This document shows positions 55,805-64,000 of a DNA stretch of 64,000 bases, in pieces. The position numbers were made by a program, and so were the translations under genes. The notes beneath the pieces were generated by a model that made no database searches, was not told the DNA's origin, and saw nothing but the letters and a program-made list of their open reading frames with translations. This stretch comes from Propioniciclava coleopterorum (GTDB taxonomy: Bacteria; Actinomycetota; Actinomycetes; Propionibacteriales; Propionibacteriaceae), in NCBI RefSeq assembly GCF_011393335.1, contig NZ_CP049865.1, positions 1,940,722 through 2,004,721 on the forward strand. The letters run 5' to 3'. Each line of letters begins with the position of its first letter. The first letter of the stretch is position 1.

Positions 55805-55887
55805 GGCGTCGGGCTGCGGTAGCCCCGGGCTCCAACTTTTGCCGCTGCGAGCGGCCACGCGCCGAGAGGCGCTCCCAGCCCGACGCC
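55805..55887 (+). ncRNA. Candidate structured small RNA
   Basis: 83 bases closed by a perfect 12-bp stem (GGCGTCGGGCTG 55805-55816 with CAGCCCGACGCC 55876-55887). Inside are a 6-bp hairpin (GCCGCT/AGCGGC, 55841-55855) and a 5-bp hairpin capped by the GNRA loop GAGA (GCGCC/GGCGC, 55859-55872). There is a promoter with the start exactly at the first paired base. The T-loop of tRNA, the SRP RNA core and 6C loops are all absent. It lies between convergent genes, so a riboswitch for either is unlikely. Class unknown. Confidence 0.5.
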
Positions 55888-55897
55888 CTTACTTGTT

Positions 55898-55913
55898 CCT
55901 CGCCGCGGCGAGG
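55898..55913. terminator. Palindrome, possible terminator
   Basis: CCTCGCCGCGGCGAGG, a 16-base perfect palindrome (six-pair stem, CGCG loop), lies 11 bases past the candidate RNA and just past the stop of the lipoprotein gene. Confidence 0.4.
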
Positions 55914-55919
55914 CGCGCC

Positions 55920-56351
55920 TCAGCGCTGGACGAAGGGCACGCAGAGCTTCGGGTTCGGCCCGGAGCCGAAGCGGTAGTCGTACTGCACCCCGCCGGCCTC
56001 GACGATCACCGCGTACCCCGGCTCGAGCGCCTGGGTGTAGACGTGTCCCGGCTCGGGGCAGCCCCACGACCCGTCGTTCCAGGTGACGGCGCGCGCGCTG
56101 ATGACGATGAGGTCGTCCGTCGCGATGCCGCGCGCGGTCAGGTCGGAGCGGATGGCCTCGAGGCGATCGCCGGGCAGGGCGACCGGCGACCCGGTCTGGT
56201 CGGGGATCGGCGGCGCGGTCTCGAACCGGTCGGTGGGGGACGCCGGCGCCGGCGTCGCGGCGGGCTCGGTGGGGCTGGGGGAGTCGGTCACGGGGGCTCC
56301 TGCGCATCCGGCGAGCAGGAGCAGTGCGGCGATCGCCAGTGGTGCGCGCAT
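55920..56351 (-). CDS. Hypothetical lipoprotein (143 aa)
   Basis: Secreted lipoprotein with a signal peptide ending in lipobox LLAGC (Cys about 15), a Thr/Pro-rich linker of about 25 residues, and a soluble domain with two cysteines (SWGCPEPG and KLCVPF), which likely form a disulfide. The C-terminal pattern WGCPEPGHVYTQALEPGYAV is seen in small bacterial lipoproteins of unknown function. The ATG at 56351 is chosen because GAGGAGG lies just before it. Confidence 0.75.
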   Translation of the reverse strand: MRAPLAIAALLLLAGCAGAPVTDSPSPTEPAATPAPASPTDRFETAPPIPDQTGSPVALPGDRLEAIRSDLTARGIATDDLIVISARAVTWNDGSWGCPEPGHVYTQALEPGYAVIVEAGGVQYDYRFGSGPNPKLCVPFVQR

Positions 56352-56467
56352 GGTTCCTCCTCGAGGTTCTGGCATCCAGCGTAGCCAGCCCGCCCGGCGG
56401 CGTCGCGGAGGTGGCGTTCGGGCCAGGCGTGCGGCGTGACGGCCCGCAGCCGCGGCTCCCGCGCCGG

Positions 56468-57405
56468 TCAGGCGAAGAAGTCCTCGTCGATCTCGACCAC
56501 CTTGTACGTCTCGCGGACCTGGACCCCGACCCCGAACCGGATCATCAACTCGGCCAGCCGCTGCCCGTCGATCAGGATGATCCGGGTCGGGGTTGAGCGG
56601 GCGTAGTCCACGGCGGCGCTCGAGAAGGCGCTGGTCGTGATGAACACGCCGCTGTCGGCCCGCCCGTGCAGCGCGCCGACGAAGCCCTGCAGGTCGGGCC
56701 GCCCGACCGAGTTGCCTTCGGCGTAGCGTTTCGCCTGGATGTAGACCCGGCTGAGCCCGAGGTAGTCCTGGTCGATGACCCCGTCGATCCCGCCGTCGTT
56801 GGTGAGCTGGGTCGCCGAACCGGACCCGAGGGTGCCGCCGTAGCCCATCGCCAGCAGCAGTTCGACGACGGCCTGCTCGAAGAAGGCTGGCTCCTTGCCC
56901 CGCAGCCGGGTGAGCAGGTCGCCGGCCACCTCGCGGTGGATCCGATCGACGCCGTCCTGCACCTGCTCCGTAGGCGTGAGGCTCGCCACGGAGGACGTCT
57001 CTTCTTCGTGCGTGACCTCGTGGGCGTGGATGGCCGGCGGCCTGCTGGAGACGTAGGCCGCAGCCCCGATGCGGGGTCCGTGGTCAGCGACTCCACGTCG
57101 CGCTCGCGCATCCCCGAAGGGAACCGTGCGATCAGCGCGTGCCCCGCCGCGGTGATGACGTAGTGACCCCGGGAGGGCCGGTCCAGCGCCCCGACCCTCG
57201 TCAGGTAGGACAGCGCCCATCCGACCCGGTTCTCGTAGGTGAGTTGGCCGGACGCCAGGGCGACCGCCATCTGCTCCTCGCTCAGGCGGGCCTGGAGGGA
57301 CACCTCGTGGCGGATCTCGTGCCTGTTCCGGACCTGACCGTCGGCGAGGACGCGGAGGGTGTGGATCATGAACCCCTCCCAGGTGGGCATGGCGGCGTTG
57401 GTCAT
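56468..57405 (-). pseudogene. Mrr-like restriction endonuclease, one frameshift, last gene of the hsd operon
   Basis: About 313 residues if repaired. N-terminal Mrr winged helix (about 1-95) and the Mrr catalytic PD-(D/E)XK domain: GGIDGVIDQD and the QAK triad in YIQAKRYAEG, then GVFITTSAFSSAAVDYA. These enzymes cut methylated or foreign DNA. After ESLTTD the frame shifts; one base added to the G run 57073-57076 restores D-P-R-I-G-A-A-A-Y-V. The ATG overlaps the hsdR stop as ATGA, so it is translated with the type I enzyme. If the frameshift is real, only the DNA-binding half is made. Confidence 0.8.
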
Positions 57406-60400
57406 GACGTTCCCTTCTCACCCGAGAGGCCCAGGAAGCGTTCGAAGAACGCGCCCAGCCGCTCGATCACGCGTTGTTTCTTCTCGCCGTGGCCGCCCTG
57501 GGGCGCGAACCGGGACAGGGGCGGCAGCACGGCGGTGATCGCCGTGCCGGTGGTGCGGAGCTCTCCCTGGCGGAAGGCGTCCGCGATGAAGGCGTGCGTC
57601 TCGGGCTCGCGCAGGTTCTCCTCGGCGACGATCGCGGCGAGTTCCCGCTCCCGCCGGGCCGCGATGTAGGCCTGCCACTCGTCGTCCACCGCCCCGTGCA
57701 GCGACACCTGGTCCACGAAGTCCTCGATGAGGTCGCGCTTGTCGCGCAGGGTCGGGCTGGCGTTGATGGACCGGGTGATCTCGGCCCGGATCTCCTTGTC
57801 GTCCCCGTCGCCGCGCTGGTCCCGGAGCCGGCCGACCAGCATGAGGATGTAGTCGACGTTGATCTCGACCTGCTTGATGAGCTCGATCTCGAAGACCACG
57901 TCGTCGTTGATCGACTCCCGGTCGGCCTCGCTGCCCCTGCGGAACTCGGCGTGGATGTCCAGGTAGTGGCTGCGGTAGTCCTGCATCTGGCCGGGGCTGA
58001 GCAACTCGCTGCCGGCGAACTCGTCGAAGGAGGTGAGGATGTTCACCAGCCGCAGGATCTGGCCGAACAGCTTCACGAACTCCTTCTGCGCCTCCTCCCC
58101 GACGATCGGCTGGCCGAGGGGGAAGCCGGCCAGCAACTCGGCGACGTGCGCGGAGTACGCGGCGTAGTACTCGGCGTAGGGGGCCAGTAGCACGACGCCC
58201 CGCGCGTCCTTGTTGCCGAAGAGCTCGAGGGCCTCGTTGGTGGCGTCCTCCAGGTTCCGGAACGCGACGATGTTGCCGTAGGTCTTGACCGAGTTCAGGA
58301 TGCGGTTGGTGCGCGAGTAGGCCTGGATCAGCCCGTGCGAGCGGAGGTTCTTGTCGACGAACAGCGTGTTGAGGGTGGTCGCGTCGAAGCCGGTGAGGAA
58401 CATGTTGACGACGATGACGAGGTCCAGCTCACGGTTCTTCAGCCGCTTGGACAGGTCCTTGTAGTAGTTCTGGAACCGGTCGGCGGACGTGTCGAAGCTG
58501 GTGCCGAACAGGTCGTTGTAGTCCTGGATCGCGTCCTCGAGGAACTCGCGGGAGTCGGTGGACAGGGCGTCGGTGTCGAACGCCTCCTCGTCGAGGATGC
58601 CGTCGTCGCCGGCCTCGTTCGCGCCGTAGGAGTAGATCAGCCCGATCTTGAGCTTCCGGTCGGGCACCCGGTCGGATTGCGCGAGCTGGAAGTGGTTGTA
58701 GTACCGCTTGGCCGCGTCGATGGACGCCGTGGCGAACAGCGCGTTGAAGCCGCGGACCCGCTTGTCGCCGAGCGCGTACGCCGAGGACCGCCTGGTCTTC
58801 TGGTCGAAGTGTTCGAGGGTGTAGTCGACGATCTGGCGGATGCGCTGCGGTGCCAGCAGCGCCTTCTCGGTGTCGATGGCGGGGACCTGAGCGTCGATCA
58901 CGTTGCCGACCGCGATGGTGTTCACGTAGTCGATGCGGAAGGGCAGCACGTTCTTGTCGGTGATCGCGTCCACGATCGTGTAGGTGTGCAGTTTGTCGCC
59001 GAACGCCTGCTCGGTGGTCTTGAGCTGCGGGTTGCCGCCGCTGCCGCTGTTGGCGGCGAAGATCGGGGTGCCGGTGAAGCCGAACAGGTTGTAGCGCCGG
59101 AAGGCACGGGTGATGTCGGTGTGCATGTCGCCGAACTGCGAGCGGTGGCACTCGTCGAAGATGATCACCGCGTGCTGGTCGTAGACGGGGTGGCCCTTGT
59201 TGCCCTTGACGAAGGACGACAGCTTCTGGATCGTCGTGATGATGATCCGGGCGGACGGGGCCTCCAACTGCTTCTTCAGGATGGCGGTGGAGGCGTTGGA
59301 GTTGGCCGCCCCCTTCTGGAAGCGGTCGTACTCCCGCATGGTCTGGTAGTCCAGATCCTTGCGGTCGACCACGAACAGCACCTTGTCGACGCCGGGGAGC
59401 CGGGACGCGAGCTGCGCGGCCTTGAACGAGGTGAGGGTCTTGCCCGAGCCGGTGGTGTGCCAGATGTAGCCGCCGGCGGCGACGGCGCCGAGCCGGCGGG
59501 CGGTGCTGGCGGCGTCGACGCGCTGGAGGATCTTCTCGGTGGCCACGATCTGGTAGGGGCGCATCACGAGGAGCAGCCGGTCGTCGGTCAGCACGCAGTA
59601 CCGGGTGAGGACCGCGAGCAGGGTGTGCTTGGCGAAGAACGTCTTCGCGAACGAGGCGAGATCCTGGATGGGACGGTTCTGGGCGTCGGCCCACCAGGAG
59701 GTGAACTCGAAGCTGTGGGAGGTCCGTCGCGCCTTGCCCGGCTGGGCGCCGTCCTTGAGGTGCTGCGAGCGCGTGGTGTTGGAGTAGTACTTGGTGAGCG
59801 TCCCGTTGGAGATGACGAAGAACTGCACATACTCGAACAGCCCGGACCCGGACCAGAAGCTGGTGCGCTGGTAGCGGTCGATCTGGTTGAACGCCTCGCG
59901 CAGGTCGACGCCGCGCCGCTTCAGCTCCACGTGCACCAGCGGAAGCCCGTTGACCAGGATCGTCACGTCGTAACGGTTCGCGTGGGCCGCGCCGCCCTCG
60001 CCGTCGCCGACCTCGTACTGGTTGATGACCTGGAGCCGGTTGTTGTGGATGTGGGTCTTGTCGAGCAGCGTGATGTTCTTGGTGGTGCCGTCGTCGCGCT
60101 TGAGCAGTTGGACGTGGTCCTCCTGAATGCGGACGGTCTTCTCGACGATGCCGTCGTTCTTGCCGGCGATCCTGGTCTCGAAGAAGGAGTCCCACTCCGC
60201 GTCGGAGAACGTGATCTGGTTGAGCGCCTCCAGTTGCGCGCGCAGGTTGGCGACGAGTTGGGCCTCGGTGGTGATCGGCAGGTACTCGTACGCCTGGGCC
60301 TGCAACAACGTCAGCAGCTCGGCCTCGAGTTGCGCCTCGGACTGGTACTCGGACGCCCCGGGCTCGGCGGCGTGTTCCGCGACGACCGTGCTGAGGTCGG

Positions 60401-60437
60401 ACACCGCGATCGGGTCGTACACCCGCGTCTGGCTCAT
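57402..60437 (-). CDS. hsdR: Type I restriction enzyme R subunit
   Basis: Motor and nuclease subunit of a type I system, 1011 residues. The N-terminal nuclease has the PD-ExK elements VTILVNGLPLVHVELKRRG (about 175); SF2 translocase motifs follow: Walker A HTTGSGKTLTS, DEAD-box IIFDECHRSQFG, motif III GFTGTPIF and motif VI in the C-terminal RecA fold. It cleaves unmethylated DNA after translocation, when bound to HsdM2S. Its start and end overlap hsdS and mrr by four bases. Confidence 0.95.
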   Translation of the reverse strand: MSQTRVYDPIAVSDLSTVVAEHAAEPGASEYQSEAQLEAELLTLLQAQAYEYLPITTEAQLVANLRAQLEALNQITFSDAEWDSFFETRIAGKNDGIVEKTVRIQEDHVQLLKRDDGTTKNITLLDKTHIHNNRLQVINQYEVGDGEGGAAHANRYDVTILVNGLPLVHVELKRRGVDLREAFNQIDRYQRTSFWSGSGLFEYVQFFVISNGTLTKYYSNTTRSQHLKDGAQPGKARRTSHSFEFTSWWADAQNRPIQDLASFAKTFFAKHTLLAVLTRYCVLTDDRLLLVMRPYQIVATEKILQRVDAASTARRLGAVAAGGYIWHTTGSGKTLTSFKAAQLASRLPGVDKVLFVVDRKDLDYQTMREYDRFQKGAANSNASTAILKKQLEAPSARIIITTIQKLSSFVKGNKGHPVYDQHAVIIFDECHRSQFGDMHTDITRAFRRYNLFGFTGTPIFAANSGSGGNPQLKTTEQAFGDKLHTYTIVDAITDKNVLPFRIDYVNTIAVGNVIDAQVPAIDTEKALLAPQRIRQIVDYTLEHFDQKTRRSSAYALGDKRVRGFNALFATASIDAAKRYYNHFQLAQSDRVPDRKLKIGLIYSYGANEAGDDGILDEEAFDTDALSTDSREFLEDAIQDYNDLFGTSFDTSADRFQNYYKDLSKRLKNRELDLVIVVNMFLTGFDATTLNTLFVDKNLRSHGLIQAYSRTNRILNSVKTYGNIVAFRNLEDATNEALELFGNKDARGVVLLAPYAEYYAAYSAHVAELLAGFPLGQPIVGEEAQKEFVKLFGQILRLVNILTSFDEFAGSELLSPGQMQDYRSHYLDIHAEFRRGSEADRESINDDVVFEIELIKQVEINVDYILMLVGRLRDQRGDGDDKEIRAEITRSINASPTLRDKRDLIEDFVDQVSLHGAVDDEWQAYIAARRERELAAIVAEENLREPETHAFIADAFRQGELRTTGTAITAVLPPLSRFAPQGGHGEKKQRVIERLGAFFERFLGLSGEKGTS

Positions 60438-61666
60438 GCGGGCGCCTCCTCGAACGTGAGCAGCTTGTCGCGGTAGTACTCGTACTGCCTGCGCCGGGCC
60501 GCGATCTCCGCGGGTAGGCCGATGGAAAGGTCCTTAGTAAGGCTCTCAAATGAGCTCAAGCGCTGGACCAGCTTGGTCTGGAGCGCCAGTGGAGGAAGGG
60601 GTATCGGGAAGCTCTTGATCAGCTGCATGTTGAGGTCTCCGCGAGCGCCTCGGCCCAAAGCCCTGAGCGACTCATAGTTGGCGCTGACCCAATGGAACAC
60701 AAACCGGTAGTCGGCAATGGCAGGATCGATCTCAAGATTGCAGCAATGCTGGTTCGTGGTCAACGGAATCTTGGCAATCGCGCATCGAGCGGCGGTGGCG
60801 CCGGAGATAGCCACCACCACACAGTTTTCGCGAGCCCAGGTGACGGGGGTTTCACGAAGGGCGGTTTCGTTGATGAAGAGCTCTGTTTTCCAGATTTCAT
60901 TGAACGCAACTTCCCCCGTTCTGAGCCAGGGGATCGTCCCGTTTGAGTAGTACCTAGAGTCGCGTGCTTTCGGCGTCGCGCCAGTCGAGACCCGACTGGA
61001 AATGTCTCCTAGGGTGGACCAGTTCACGTCTGGTGTGCAAACCGCGGAGAAGGCTGCAGTGCGGAGGTATGAGTACTGAGCGATGCGCGCTTCCAGCTCC
61101 GCTTCCAGCTCCGCTTCCAGCTCCGCTTCCAGCTGGGTGAACTGATCCAGGACCCGAACGATCTCCCGCTGCACCTCGATCGGAGGGATTGGGAATCGGA
61201 AGCGACGGAAACCCGCCATGTCCACTGAGGCGAAGCTGGAGACGGTTGTATTCTTGACGCACCATTCGTCGAGAACGAAAGCGTAGTAGTGTAGAAAGCG
61301 AGGCTCCACCTGGTCCCGAAATTCTTGCCGGATGGCCAGTGATGTGAACCTCTGGTTTGAGAGATGCGGAACGGTAACGAGCGCGTGCTCGCCGATAGTG
61401 GCTGACGTCGCGACCAGCAATGAGTTGGCAGGGAAGAGCCGCCCCTTGGCGGCTTCCGGCGGGATCAACTGCGTTGCGTACTCTAGTACCCGTCCGTTCG
61501 CTCGGATGTCATCCATGCGAAACCAAGGAATCGTCCCGCCTTCCCACAGTTCCGGGTTGGACTTGGGTGGAGTGTAGCCATTTCGGACGTGGAACAGTTG
61601 TTCAATCTCAACGAATTGAACAGCTTTAAGATTCGTCGCGTTCGTCAGGCCATCAGCGGGGGTCAC
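60434..61666 (-). CDS. hsdS: Type I restriction specificity subunit S
   Basis: 410 residues with two target-recognition domains (about 10-170 and 200-380), each ending in a long helix; FRFPIPPIEVQREIVRVLDQ and SFPIPLPPLALQTKLVQRLS are the paired conserved ends. Between them is the tandem LEAE stretch QLEAELEAELEAELEARIAQ, which lengthens the connecting helix. The GTG start overlaps the hsdM stop as GTGA. The recognition domains are visibly more AT-rich than the neighbours, a sign of transfer. Target sequence not predictable. Confidence 0.92.
   Translation of the reverse strand: MTPADGLTNATNLKAVQFVEIEQLFHVRNGYTPPKSNPELWEGGTIPWFRMDDIRANGRVLEYATQLIPPEAAKGRLFPANSLLVATSATIGEHALVTVPHLSNQRFTSLAIRQEFRDQVEPRFLHYYAFVLDEWCVKNTTVSSFASVDMAGFRRFRFPIPPIEVQREIVRVLDQFTQLEAELEAELEAELEARIAQYSYLRTAAFSAVCTPDVNWSTLGDISSRVSTGATPKARDSRYYSNGTIPWLRTGEVAFNEIWKTELFINETALRETPVTWARENCVVVAISGATAARCAIAKIPLTTNQHCCNLEIDPAIADYRFVFHWVSANYESLRALGRGARGDLNMQLIKSFPIPLPPLALQTKLVQRLSSFESLTKDLSIGLPAEIAARRRQYEYYRDKLLTFEEAPA
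61090..61134. repeat. 12-bp tandem repeat in hsdS spacer helix
   Basis: CTTCCAGCTCCG repeated 3.75 times, encoding L-E-A-E units. Copy-number change keeps frame and alters the distance between the two recognition domains, as TAEL repeats do in EcoR124I. Confidence 0.85.
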
Positions 61667-63228
61667 TTCGAGCCCTCCAGGTCCGCGACGATCGCGTCGA
61701 TCGAGGCGCGGAGTTCGGCCTGACGGGCGACGATCCGGGCGATCTCGGCGTTGAGTTCGGCGATGTCGACCACCTCGCGGGTGTCCTCGGCTTCGACGTA
61801 ACTCGAGACGGACAGGTTGTAGTCGTTCTCGCCGATCGCCTCGTTCGTCACCAGCGTGGCGACGTGGGCGACGTCGGCGCGTTCGGTGACGCGCGCCACG
61901 ATGTGGTCCTGGTTGCCGGGCAGCAGCTTGTTCTTGTTGCCGACCCGGGAGAACTCGGCCGAGGCGTCCAGGAACAGCACGGCGTTGTCCGCCTTGGACT
62001 TCTTCAGCACGATGATGCAGGTCGCGATCGTGGTGCCGAAGAACAGGTCCGGTGGGAGCTGGATGACGGTGTCGACGTAGTTGTTGTCGACCAGGTACTT
62101 GCGGATCTTGCGCTCCGCGCCGCCGCGGTACAGCACACCGGGGAACTCGACGATGGCGGCGGTGCCGTCCACCGCGAGCGAGGACAGGATGTGCATCGTG
62201 AACGCCAGGTCGGCCTTTGACTTCGGGGCGAGCACCCCGGCGGGGGCGTAGCGGTCGTCGTTGATGAGCAGCGGGTTCGCGTCGCCCTCCCACTTGATGG
62301 AGTAGGGCGGGTTGGAGACGATCGCCTGGAAGGGCTCCTCGTCGCGGTGCGCCGGGTCGAGGAGGGTGTCGCCGTGGGCGATGTTGAAGTTCTCGAAGTT
62401 GATGTCGTGCAGGAACATATTGATCCGCGCGAGGTTGTAGGTGGTCAGGTTGATCTCCTGACCGTAGAAGCCGCCCACCTTGCCGGGCCCGAGCACCTTC
62501 GCGAACTTCAGCAGCAGCGAGCCGGAGCCGGCGGCTGGGTCGTAGACCTTGTTCACCCGCTCCTTTCCCGCGACGGCGATCCGCGCGAGCACCTCGGAGA
62601 CCTCCTGGGGCGTGTAGTACTCGCCGCCGGACTTGCCCGCCTGCGACGCGTACATCTGCATCAGGTACTCATACGCGTCCCCGAACAGGTCGATCGAGTT
62701 GTCGGCCAGGTCGCCCAGCGGCAGGTCGCCGATCGCGTCCAGCAGCTTGACCAGCTTCTCGTTGCGCTTGGCGACGGTCGGGCCCAGCTTGTTGCTGTTC
62801 ACGTCGAGGTCGTCGAACAGGCCCTTGAGGTCGTCCTCGCTGGGAGTCCCCACCGCCGAGCCCTCGATGTTGCGGAACACCCGCTCCAGCGTCTCGTTGA
62901 GGTTCGCGTCGGCGGGGGCGGCGGCGCGCACGTTCCGGAACAGCTCCGAGGGGACGATGAAGAACCCCTTCTCGGAGACCGTCGTGCGGCGGGCGTGCTC
63001 GGCCAGGTCGTCGGAGAGGTCGGCGTAGTCGAACCCGACGACCCCCGCGTCGCCTTCGCCCGCATTCAGGTAGGCGGTCAGGTTCTCGGAGACGAACCGG
63101 TAGAACAGCATGCCGAGCACGTAGCTCTTGAAGTCCCAGCCGTCGACGCTGCCGCGCAGGTCGTTGGCGATGCGCCAGATGGTCTTGTGCAGCTCCGCGC
63201 GTTGGGCTTCCTTCGTGGTGGGTGCCAT
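61663..63228 (-). CDS. hsdM: Type I restriction modification methyltransferase M subunit
   Basis: N6-adenine methyltransferase subunit, 521 residues. N-terminal helical domain (KTIWRIANDLRGSVDGWDFK), SAM-binding motif I VYDPAAGSGSLLLKFAK (about 220) and catalytic motif IV VSNPPYSIKW (about 300). Forms the HsdM2S methylase and with HsdR the restriction complex. The ATG at 63228 is chosen for family length; AGGAG is close upstream. First gene of the hsdM-S-R-mrr operon. Confidence 0.95.
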   Translation of the reverse strand: MAPTTKEAQRAELHKTIWRIANDLRGSVDGWDFKSYVLGMLFYRFVSENLTAYLNAGEGDAGVVGFDYADLSDDLAEHARRTTVSEKGFFIVPSELFRNVRAAAPADANLNETLERVFRNIEGSAVGTPSEDDLKGLFDDLDVNSNKLGPTVAKRNEKLVKLLDAIGDLPLGDLADNSIDLFGDAYEYLMQMYASQAGKSGGEYYTPQEVSEVLARIAVAGKERVNKVYDPAAGSGSLLLKFAKVLGPGKVGGFYGQEINLTTYNLARINMFLHDINFENFNIAHGDTLLDPAHRDEEPFQAIVSNPPYSIKWEGDANPLLINDDRYAPAGVLAPKSKADLAFTMHILSSLAVDGTAAIVEFPGVLYRGGAERKIRKYLVDNNYVDTVIQLPPDLFFGTTIATCIIVLKKSKADNAVLFLDASAEFSRVGNKNKLLPGNQDHIVARVTERADVAHVATLVTNEAIGENDYNLSVSSYVEAEDTREVVDIAELNAEIARIVARQAELRASIDAIVADLEGSK

Positions 63229-63347
63229 GACTCCTGCTTCTGCGCTGACGGCGCTGTGATGATGTGGGCTCAAGGTAGCAGCGCCCACCGACAGCCGCCC
63301 GCGTGCTCGCACATCGGCGGGGCGCGCCCACGCAGCGCAACGCCGAA

Positions 63348-63379
63348 CGCCCCGCCCCCTGCGAACAGGGGGCGGGGCG
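63348..63379 (-). terminator. Hairpin terminator of the right-end gene
   Basis: Perfect 14-bp stem CGCCCCGCCCCCTG / CAGGGGGCGGGGCG with loop CGAA, 18 bases past the stop at 63397 on the minus strand. Confidence 0.75.
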
Positions 63380-63396
63380 CTCGGAGCGACGCGCGG

Positions 63397-64000
63397 TCAG
63401 CGACGACGCAGCAGGATGGCCTCGTCGGCGCCGGACCGGTTGTCCAGGACCGCGACCATGATGCCCTCGGGCTGCTGGGCGGCGAACGCCCGGGAGTCGA
63501 TCGACACCTTGACCTTCGCCTTCTTCGAGCCCTTGTTGACGTCGACCGACTGGCCGTTCTCGATGGCGGGCGCCCACGCGTTGTAGCGGGCGACGCCGTC
63601 GAACTCGTCGTAGGCCGCGCTGGAGGCGACCGACTCGATCGCGCCGGTGTAGGCGAAGACGCCCGTCGCCTTCGTGATGCCCAGGCTGCTCGCCTTGACC
63701 GGCAGCAGCGTGGTGCTGTTGTCGGTGGGCGACACCGCCAGGTACCCGGCCGCGCTCGTGGTCTTCTTGGCCACGTCGTAGATGAACACCTCGTTGCGGC
63801 CGTCCGCCGAGGCGGCACGGACCAGGCCGGAATCGACCGCGAACACGATGAACTCGGGCCGGCCGTCGTTGTTGCGGTCGATGATCACCTGCGACTGGTT
63901 CCGGGCCGCGTTGGAGTAGCGGTCGTAGCTGTTCATCGCGAACACGAGCAGCTTGTCCGAGCCCAGATCGAACGACTGGACGCCGAGCGCCCGCAGGTCG
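63397..64000 (-). CDS. C-terminal part of a large secreted protein (probably subtilase-type), partial
   Basis: About 200 residues open to the window edge. The reading contains an EF-hand/dockerin-like calcium run DRNNDGRPEF and a beta-sandwich-like tail (KVKVSIDSRAFAAQQPEGIM) as found after S8 peptidase or adhesin domains in Actinomycetota. No catalytic residues are in view, so peptidase is an inference. The frame continues upstream without a stop to base 64000; the GTG at 63945 is internal. It ends with a basic ILLRRR. Confidence 0.55.
   Translation of the reverse strand, partial: DLRALGVQSFDLGSDKLLVFAMNSYDRYSNAARNQSQVIIDRNNDGRPEFIVFAVDSGLVRAASADGRNEVFIYDVAKKTTSAAGYLAVSPTDNSTTLLPVKASSLGITKATGVFAYTGAIESVASSAAYDEFDGVARYNAWAPAIENGQSVDVNKGSKKAKVKVSIDSRAFAAQQPEGIMVAVLDNRSGADEAILLRRR

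Noticed and set aside
55805-55887. The structured RNA as a tRNA or SRP RNA
   Set aside because: No TTCGA T-loop or anticodon stem in the right place, and no SRP core sequence (GGTCAGG...GGAAGGAAGCAG).

Overview
The window is very GC-rich DNA with GTG and TTG starts, ATGA-type gene overlaps, TANNNT -10 boxes placed 6-8 bases before start codons (leaderless mRNAs), a GTP-dependent PEP carboxykinase and two DUF1707 proteins. This points to an actinobacterium (Actinomycetota), perhaps a propionibacterium-like lineage; the genus is inferred, not shown. The first and last genes run off the window.

Layout. 0-17 kb: a kinase fragment, a SulP anion transporter preceded by a proline-repeat ORF, a LacI-controlled sugar ABC operon (SBP, two permeases, a DUF4874/DUF4832 protein, LacI) read leftward from 9.45 kb with a 12-bp operator palindrome, CorA, a HAD phosphatase, a GalT-like DUF4921 protein, two tandem DUF1707 proteins and a NodI/NodJ-like ABC-2 exporter. 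17-26 kb: a bicistron of two small secreted peptides (the second with a CX4CX4CX4C ladder), a two-component system, an isoprenylcysteine methyltransferase-like protein, an MFS carrier, a quinone oxidoreductase, tRNA-Ser(UGA), an LCP ligase and tRNA-Ser(GCU). 26-42 kb: a NERD-UvrD helicase, two 20-bp repeat arrays, pckG, tRNA-Arg(ACG), a secreted PL8 glycosaminoglycan lyase, a GT87 mannosyltransferase, alanine dehydrogenase, a Nudix hydrolase, an orphan sugar-binding lipoprotein with its own LacI-type operator, and a DEAD/DEAH helicase.

42.8-49.9 kb is a damaged zone. A PotABCD-like ABC operon has several frameshifts, an internal permease deletion and only the last ~60 codons of its binding protein; a third, larger 20-bp array follows; further on, fragments of cydD, cydC and a DUF2848 gene are fused end to end. 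49.9-56.4 kb is housekeeping: GNAT, a membrane protein, a beta-CASP hydrolase with a DUF1737 tail, YjbR, DUF1801, YbaK, a lipoprotein and a candidate structured RNA with its own promoter. 56.4-63.2 kb is a defence operon, hsdM-hsdS-hsdR-mrr, with all junctions overlapping by 4 bases; hsdS has 12-bp repeats likely to set the spacing of the recognition site. A large secreted repeat protein runs off the right end.

At least eleven genes carry frameshifts. Most look like one base missing from a G or C run of 4-6, so many are probably sequencing errors. Those genes are listed as pseudogenes but may be intact in the living cell. The truncations and fusions at 43.9-49.9 kb cannot be explained that way.
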